44,360 bases of DNA from assembly GCA_031255285.1 (NCBI GenBank), contig JAIRSU010000124.1, positions 1 to 44,360 on the forward strand. The letters are read 5' to 3'. The DNA comes from Treponema sp. Its GTDB lineage: Bacteria > Spirochaetota > Spirochaetia > Treponematales > Breznakiellaceae. This document shows positions 39,366 through 44,360 of the stretch, piece by piece (the stretch's first letter is position 1; each line of letters begins with the position of its first letter). The notes under the pieces were generated by a model. That model searched no databases. It saw only the letters and a list, made by a program, of their open reading frames with translations, and was not told the DNA's origin. The position numbers and the translations under genes were made by a program.

Positions 39366-41159
39366 ATGCTGACGCTTCAAGAAATTCAGTTCCCTCCAGT
39401 CGGAGATGCTTATAATGATATGTATATACGCGGCGGTATTAAGAATCGCCGTCTAGACTCTGCGGAGAAGCTTCTCTTTGCGCCGCAAGGCGAAACCATT
39501 ACTTTTGACACATATTTCAACTCGTTTTCTTATGAAAAATGGCGGAGGTACACGGTTTTGGAGACTGTTTTGGTAGAACTGCGCCTACGCGGGACCTTTG
39601 AGGTTGCACTTATCCAGTGGGTATTAGGCGAGAAACCTGAGCGGTTTGTTTTGCATGGAGAGAAGGTTCAAGCCGGCGCGTTTACCAAGAAAGTTTTTAC
39701 CTTTGAGCCGCTCTACGAGCAGGGAATCCTTGCGTTTGAACTGAAAGCCCTGTCTGAAGATGCGGTTTTCTGCGGTGGCGCGTACATAACAGAAGAAGCC
39801 GCCGCGCGTGAGGTGAACATAGCGTTTTGTATCTGTACGTTTCGACGGGAAGCATTCATCAAGCGGACTCTTGCAGAGTTGGAGAGCCTACAGGCAGGCG
39901 TTTTGAAGGACCACTGGCGGTGTTATGTAGCGGATAACGGTCAGACACTGGATGTGGAGGTGCTTTCCGGTGAGAGGGTGCGAATTTTGCCGAACAGGAA
40001 CGGAGGCGGTTCCGCGGGATTCACTCGCGCTATGCTTGCGGCGCTTGATGAACGGGAGAGTCGCGGGTTGACTCATTGCCTGCTCATGGACGACGACGTA
40101 GTCTTCACCCATTATGCGGTTGAGCGCATGAGCGTGTTTCTGCGCCTGCTCAAGGAAGAATACCATGATGCGATATTCGGCGGTGCAATGCTCTTGCTCG
40201 ATAAGCCTGACGTCCAGTGGGAATCAGGTGCGCGAATTGGTATAGACGACTTAACACCGCTTAAAAGCGGATACTGTCTGTCTTCTTTAACCGACGTTTT
40301 GAAGAACGAAGTTGAAAAAAACATAAATTATTTTGCATGGTATTTTTGTTGTTTCCCTTTGAACGACGATTTGCGAAAGAGCCTGCCCCTGCCGCTTTTC
40401 TTTCAATACGACGATACGGAATTCAGCCTGCGCAGCCATGCACGGCGCAAGATCACCCTGAACGGAGTATGCGTCTGGCACGAATCCTTTGACAAGAAGT
40501 ACTCCGCAACCAAAGATTGCTATTATGGAATACGTAATCGCCTTGTTACGCTTGCGCTTCATCCAGAGACGTTCCACGACGCTTTTTCGAAAAGATGGGT
40601 TAAAAGTTTTCTGCTTAAAAAAACAGTGTTTCGTTTGCTCACCTATCGTTACAAAGATGCGGAATTGATCGTCCGAGCCGCCGAAGACTTTCTACGCGGT
40701 ATTGATTGGCTTGGTTCCATGGACCCGGAGGCGCTCAACCGTGAGATTGTGGATGCAGGAGAGCCGCTTTTAGCTTTCGAAACCATACCCGCAGGCTTTG
40801 ATTCCCGCCCAAGAGCGCCGCGAAACCCGCCGTCTAAAAGCAAATTGCTCCGTCTATGGCGTTTTTATCTGCTTAACGGACTATTTTTCCCTTCATGGAG
40901 GAGCCTTACTCTCTCCGAGCAGGATGCGCGCTGGCGAAACTTCTTCTTTATTCGGCGGGTGGTCTTCTTCAACCCGTGGACGCGCAAAGGTTATGTTGTG
41001 GAAAAAAGCTTCCTGCGTATATTTAAGATTCTGGGACAGTTGCTGCGACTCTTCGTCAAGATTGACAAGTCTTTCACATATACGGTGAAGCAGTACCAAG
41101 AGCGGTTTCCTGCGGTCGTCTCAGAAGACTTTTGGCGTGAATTTCTGCACCTAAATTAA
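39366..41159 (+). CDS. GlfT2-like galactofuranosyltransferase
   Basis: A 597-residue GT2 enzyme with the full GlfT2 layout. A beta-rich N-domain (about 1-150) precedes the GT-A core: NIAFCICTFRREAFIKRTL, LPNRNGGGSAGFTRAM, metal motif LLMDDDVVFTHYAVERM, DVQWESGARIG, NYFAWYFCCFPLN and VWHESFDKKYSATKDCYYGI with the metal-binding His. A helical C-domain follows. The family adds galactofuranose from UDP-Galf to a lipid-linked chain, processively in mycobacteria. AAAGGA precedes the ATG. The C-terminal part shows no damage. Confidence 0.9.
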   Translation: MLTLQEIQFPPVGDAYNDMYIRGGIKNRRLDSAEKLLFAPQGETITFDTYFNSFSYEKWRRYTVLETVLVELRLRGTFEVALIQWVLGEKPERFVLHGEKVQAGAFTKKVFTFEPLYEQGILAFELKALSEDAVFCGGAYITEEAAAREVNIAFCICTFRREAFIKRTLAELESLQAGVLKDHWRCYVADNGQTLDVEVLSGERVRILPNRNGGGSAGFTRAMLAALDERESRGLTHCLLMDDDVVFTHYAVERMSVFLRLLKEEYHDAIFGGAMLLLDKPDVQWESGARIGIDDLTPLKSGYCLSSLTDVLKNEVEKNINYFAWYFCCFPLNDDLRKSLPLPLFFQYDDTEFSLRSHARRKITLNGVCVWHESFDKKYSATKDCYYGIRNRLVTLALHPETFHDAFSKRWVKSFLLKKTVFRLLTYRYKDAELIVRAAEDFLRGIDWLGSMDPEALNREIVDAGEPLLAFETIPAGFDSRPRAPRNPPSKSKLLRLWRFYLLNGLFFPSWRSLTLSEQDARWRNFFFIRRVVFFNPWTRKGYVVEKSFLRIFKILGQLLRLFVKIDKSFTYTVKQYQERFPAVVSEDFWREFLHLN

Positions 41160-41169
41160 ATTCTTAAGC

Positions 41170-41400
41170 GGTGATTCACAAAGAGTGGTAGCGAGTAAAG
41201 ACAAGGGGATACAAAGAAATATTATGGAATGACGTCAGTCGTTATAGAATTCAAGCATCCCCGTAATCCTAGCATAACCTGAAACGAGAGAGAACAACGG
41301 CAAACAGAATTATCACTGCTTTCAAGCAGGGACGATAGTCTATCGGCGATTGTCAGATGACTTATCGCGGATGTCTTACGCCAACGAGCCACTCGCTGAT
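41170..41400 (+). mobile_element. Decayed IS1-family insertion sequence, copy 2
   Basis: The left end GGTGATTCACAAAG matches copy 1 (GGTAATCTACAAAG). Broken frames give MTSVVIEFKHPRNP, then GKQNYHCFQAG (zinc-finger part of the IS1 transposase), then LSDDLSRMSYAN, each with a counterpart in copy 1. DNA similarity with copy 1 continues to the ATGACTTATC stretch. Nothing of the DDE core remains; it ends at the cls stop. This explains the 41160-41416 gap. Confidence 0.58.
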
Positions 41401-41416
41401 TTTGGGAAACGATGTT

Positions 41417-42955
41417 TCACATGAGCGGGGCGAATACCCGTAAAACGTCCTGTACGACGCGCTGGAGCGCGTTTCGGGAACAGTCTTTGAGTGTAATCTG
41501 GCGGGAAACCGCCAGTGTCTCCAAGAAATCCCTCTTTATATCTTTTATTGCGCTGTTCAGATACAGACATACGCCACATTCAAAGTGCAGGTAGAGACTG
41601 CGGAAATCCAGATTTGCGGTACCGACTGTGGCTGTTCTGTCGTCTGACACAAAGGTCTTGGAGTGGTTGAAGCCGTTTATGTATTCGTAGATTTTGACAC
41701 CTGCGGATATAAGCTGTCGGTAGTAGGAACGGGAGGTGATAGCCGCTATCTCTTTGTCCCAATGATGGGGGGTTATGATGCGTACGTCCACGCCGCTCTT
41801 TGCGGAAAGCATCAGCGCGGAAAGCATATTGTCGTCCACTACTAGATAGGGCGTGTTGATGTAGACGTATTCTCTGGCGTTGTTGATGATTTGTATATAC
41901 ACGTGCTCGCATACATTATCATCGTCAAAAGGACTGTCGCCGTAAGGCTGCACATAGCCGTCTGTAGGGATTGGGTGCTCGGTCGACGTGCTGGGATAAA
42001 ACGCCGTGAAGTCGTCTTCGTTCCGCTCAAGATTCCACATCTGTAGAAAAAGTACGGTCAGGGACCATGCGGCTTCCCCTTGAATCATGATAGCCGCGTC
42101 TTTCCAATGTCCGAATCGTTCCAGCTTGTTGATATACTCATCTGCGAGGTTCACCCCGCCTGTAAAAGCGGTCTTTCCGTCAATAATAACGAGCTTGCGG
42201 TGGTCGCGGTTGTTCTGCAAAGACGAAAGCGCAGGCTTGAACGGGTTAAACACGAGGCACTGGACGCCTTTTTCCTCTAAATTGTGCTTGTAATCTGTGT
42301 GCAATGAGAAAAAACATCCCAAGTCATCGTAAATCACGCGCACGTCAAGCCCTCGCGCGGCTTTTTCTTCCAACAGATCGATGATGGAATCAAGCATAAA
42401 CCCCGGGCGCATGATGAAGAATTCCAGGAATATGTATCGCTCGGCTTTCTGTATCTCCTCAAGAACCTTTTGGAGGAAATCCATCCCGTTCGCAAAATAT
42501 TGCGTCTGCGTCCGCGTATACACGGGAAACCCCGCATAGTTTTGTAGATACCTAATTTGCGCAAGGCAGTCTGCTTCTACATCCGCTGACTCTTCGTTTA
42601 TCGGCAGAAAAGGCTTGCTCTCCTCCTTCCGCCTTACGAACATAGCTTGGAGTTTCTTGAAATCAGATGCAAAATGAAACACAATGTAGAGAATTCCTCC
42701 AAAAATCGGAAACATCAGTATGAGAAAAACCCATGTTACTTTATACGCGGATTTCTCCTTCTTATTGATGATATAAAGACTCACCACAATACTCATCAAC
42801 GACAGGGCGAAGCCTGCATAACGGAACGCAAGGCTCGAACCGGCGATAATCGCCATGATAAACGTTATTTGAACCAGCAATAAGAAACTGACGAAGACCC
42901 GTCGTCTGAAGATTAAGCGTATCCATTTCTTTTTCTTGTTTCGTATTTTATTCAT
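41417..42955 (-). CDS. cls: Cardiolipin synthase (phospholipase D superfamily)
   Basis: A 512-residue membrane enzyme. The N-terminus has two hydrophobic helices plus the PLDc_N segment (KVTWVFLILMFPIFGGILYI). Two catalytic motifs are intact: NRDHRKLVIIDGKTAFTGGV near residue 250 and FNHSKTFVSDDRTATVGTAN near 430. It joins two phosphatidylglycerol molecules into cardiolipin, or a similar exchange. FLEFFIMRPGFMLDSIIDLL is typical of Cls. The ribosome site is weak. It is convergent with the glycan cluster across the IS1 remnant. Confidence 0.94.
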   Translation of the reverse strand: MNKIRNKKKKWIRLIFRRRVFVSFLLLVQITFIMAIIAGSSLAFRYAGFALSLMSIVVSLYIINKKEKSAYKVTWVFLILMFPIFGGILYIVFHFASDFKKLQAMFVRRKEESKPFLPINEESADVEADCLAQIRYLQNYAGFPVYTRTQTQYFANGMDFLQKVLEEIQKAERYIFLEFFIMRPGFMLDSIIDLLEEKAARGLDVRVIYDDLGCFFSLHTDYKHNLEEKGVQCLVFNPFKPALSSLQNNRDHRKLVIIDGKTAFTGGVNLADEYINKLERFGHWKDAAIMIQGEAAWSLTVLFLQMWNLERNEDDFTAFYPSTSTEHPIPTDGYVQPYGDSPFDDDNVCEHVYIQIINNAREYVYINTPYLVVDDNMLSALMLSAKSGVDVRIITPHHWDKEIAAITSRSYYRQLISAGVKIYEYINGFNHSKTFVSDDRTATVGTANLDFRSLYLHFECGVCLYLNSAIKDIKRDFLETLAVSRQITLKDCSRNALQRVVQDVLRVFAPLM

Positions 42956-43019
42956 AATGATTAAAAGAACATCTAAAAGTCGGGAATAAAGGCTTGGCGG
43001 CGATATGGGCGCCGCGCCT

Positions 43020-43646
43020 TCATCCTTGTCTAACGATGGTTACTTCACCTCCGTTTATATCTAAAACGGTCGAGAAGATGCGTTCTTGCTCCTCACCGCC
43101 GTCGAGTATCATATCGATTCCATCTATGTCTTCTATTTCCCAGCCGAAGCTGAAGAGTTGTTCCTTAGAGTCCTCTTCATGATCGTCAAACGAGGGAGTC
43201 GCAGGAAGCATAGAGCGTTTTGCGGTTATGGAATAAAGGGGGAAGCCTAGTTTCTTTATTAGCGCGGTAGGTATGGGGCTGTTCGGGATACGTACACCGA
43301 TTTCCCGCCGCTTGAGGCTCAACGCCTTCTCCGTGTCAAGGAAGGTCCTGAGAATAAACACATAGGGACCGGGCGTAAGGCGGTTTATAAGTCGAAAAGC
43401 GCTGTTATCAAGGTTGCAGAGTTTGCTGAATTGGGATAATTCAGAGCATAATAGAGTGAAATGCTGTTCATCCCTTTCTCTTGATACGCTCCGTAGTTTC
43501 TTGATTCCTTCTTTTGACTTGAAGGAACAGGCTATCGCCCAGCTTGTGTCCGTTGGGATAGACACAAGCCCGCCGTTTTCGAGAATTTGCACGCTCTTGG
43601 ATAAAATTCTGTCGTCAATATTGTTTGGAATCACATATTTTATCAT
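43020..43646 (-). CDS. YciO-family (Sua5/YrdC-like) RNA-binding protein
   Basis: A 208-residue protein with the YrdC fold: GGLVSIPTDTSWAIACSFKS, then RERDEQHFTLLCSELSQFSK, AFRLINRLTPGPYVFIL, KRREIGVRIPNSPIPTALI and MILDGGEE. The HFTLLC and TPGPYVFIL forms follow YciO, not TsaC, so it is probably not the main threonylcarbamoyl-AMP synthase. The C-terminal part (DDHEEDSKEQLFSFGWEIED) is acidic. A true TsaC elsewhere would settle the point. The ribosome site is poor. Confidence 0.82.
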   Translation of the reverse strand: MIKYVIPNNIDDRILSKSVQILENGGLVSIPTDTSWAIACSFKSKEGIKKLRSVSRERDEQHFTLLCSELSQFSKLCNLDNSAFRLINRLTPGPYVFILRTFLDTEKALSLKRREIGVRIPNSPIPTALIKKLGFPLYSITAKRSMLPATPSFDDHEEDSKEQLFSFGWEIEDIDGIDMILDGGEEQERIFSTVLDINGGEVTIVRQG

Positions 43647-43685
43647 AATACTTCAAAGCTAGCAGAAAAATCGAGTTTTTGCAAG

Positions 43686-43730
43686 CAGGTAGACTTCGCC
43701 TATTTGGACGACTTCTCAAGGGCTGTAGAC
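43686..43730 (+). repeat. REP-like repeat, copy D, beside array 2
   Basis: It reads CAGGTAGACTTCGCCTATTT then GGACGACTTCTCAAGGGC, close to copies A and E. CTGCCTGACGGCGGG follows at 43771-43785, directly before the second array, as a similar GCCTGACGG lies directly after the first. Confidence 0.55.
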
Positions 43731-43793
43731 GACACTGTCCTGCCATCGGCGAAACCCTAGACACCCACGCACTGCCTGACGGCGGGTGACAGG

Positions 43794-44360
43794 AGTCACA
43801 GCCGAGAGATGCTGAAGTCATGGTCGAGAGATGCTGGAGTCGTAGCCGAGAGATGCTGGAGTCGTAGCCGAGAGATGCTGGAGTCGTAGCCGCGAGATGC
43901 GCAAGTCGTAACCGAGAGATGCGGGAGTCGTAGCCGCGAGATGCTGAAGTCATGGTCGAGAGATGCTGGAGTCGTAGCCTAGAGATGCGCAAGTCACAGC
44001 CGCGAGATGCTGAAGTCGTAGTCGAGAGATGCGCAAGTCGTAACTGAGAGATGCTGAAGTCGTAACCGAGAGATGCGGGAGTCGTAACCGAGAGATGCGG
44101 GAGTCGTAGCCGCGAGATGCTGAAGTCATGGTCGAGAGATGCTGAAGTCGTAGTCGAGAGATGCGCAAGTCATGGTCGAGAGATGCGTAAGTCGTAACCG
44201 AGAGATGCTGGAGTCGTAGCCGAGAGATGCGCAAGTCACAGCCGCGAGATGCGCAAGTCGTAAAACAGACGATGCTGAAGTCATGGTCGAGAGATGCTGA
44301 AGTCGTAGTCGAGAGATGCGCAAGTCATGGTCGAGAGATGCGTAAGTCGTAACCGAGAGA
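43794..44360 (+). repeat. 22-nt tandem array 2 (26 copies, cut by the window end)
   Basis: The same 22-base unit as array 1, same strand, but more varied (GTAGCC, ATGGTC, GTAGTC, CACAGCC in the middle; triplets TGA, TGG, GCA, GGG, GTA). One unit is 23 bases and altered (GTAAAACAGACGATGC, near 44260). Ninety bases at 44116-44205 recur unchanged at 44271-44360, so blocks of units were copied together. Open minus-strand frames here are a by-product of the repeat. The array continues past the window. Confidence 0.95.

Overview
The window looks like part of a spirochaete chromosome, most likely a Treponema-like lineage. The flgB-flgC-fliE-fliF-fliG-fliH order, the style of the FliF, FliG and FliH proteins, the outer-membrane proteins with short Ala-type signal peptides, and the many cytoplasmic sensory fusions all point that way. 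I cannot name the species. The sequence also shows decay and rearrangement: an ilvC remnant, two ruined IS1-type insertion sequences, REP-like elements and two very regular 22-nt tandem arrays.

Layout. 0.1-3.5 kb: an outer-membrane protein, a lone ABC ATPase, an ilvC pseudogene, an intact ilvN and a half-length aminotransferase-like protein. 3.7-9.8 kb: a signalling block with a hybrid histidine kinase, a FIST sensor protein, a transglutaminase-like/TPR protein, an Hpt protein and an HD-GYP response regulator. 9.9-15.35 kb: a minus-strand flagellar basal-body operon that stops after fliH. 15.47-16.0 kb: a decayed IS1-type element. 16.0-20.9 kb: a LacI regulator, an iron-type alcohol dehydrogenase and, divergently, a kinase with a LacI-type sugar-binding domain in place of a membrane sensor. 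21.0-23.8 kb: accD-accA, probably read from a leaderless mRNA, and an Rnl5-type RNA ligase.

23.85-26.7 kb: the first 22-nt array (22 copies), then a galK plus ECF S-component operon bracketed by inverted copies of a REP-like repeat. 26.8-33.1 kb: a five-gene LolD/LolC-like ABC transporter, LolA-like protein and outer-membrane barrel operon. A 12-C tract lies just after it. 33.3-41.2 kb: a mannose/galactofuranose glycan assembly and export cluster (manC, two GT4 enzymes, glf, wzm, wzt, a GlfT2-like transferase). 41.2 kb to the end: a second IS1 remnant, cardiolipin synthase, a YciO-family protein and the second 22-nt array, which runs off the window.

How they work together. The signalling block probably feeds c-di-GMP turnover next to motility genes. 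galK could supply galactose-1-phosphate towards UDP-galactose, which Glf converts to UDP-galactofuranose for the GlfT2-like enzyme, with export by Wzm/Wzt. The Lol-like operon would move a lipid or lipoprotein to the outer membrane. The best candidates for something undescribed are the paired 22-nt arrays with their REP-like relatives, the Lol-like operon with its own barrel protein, and the sugar-binding-domain kinase.
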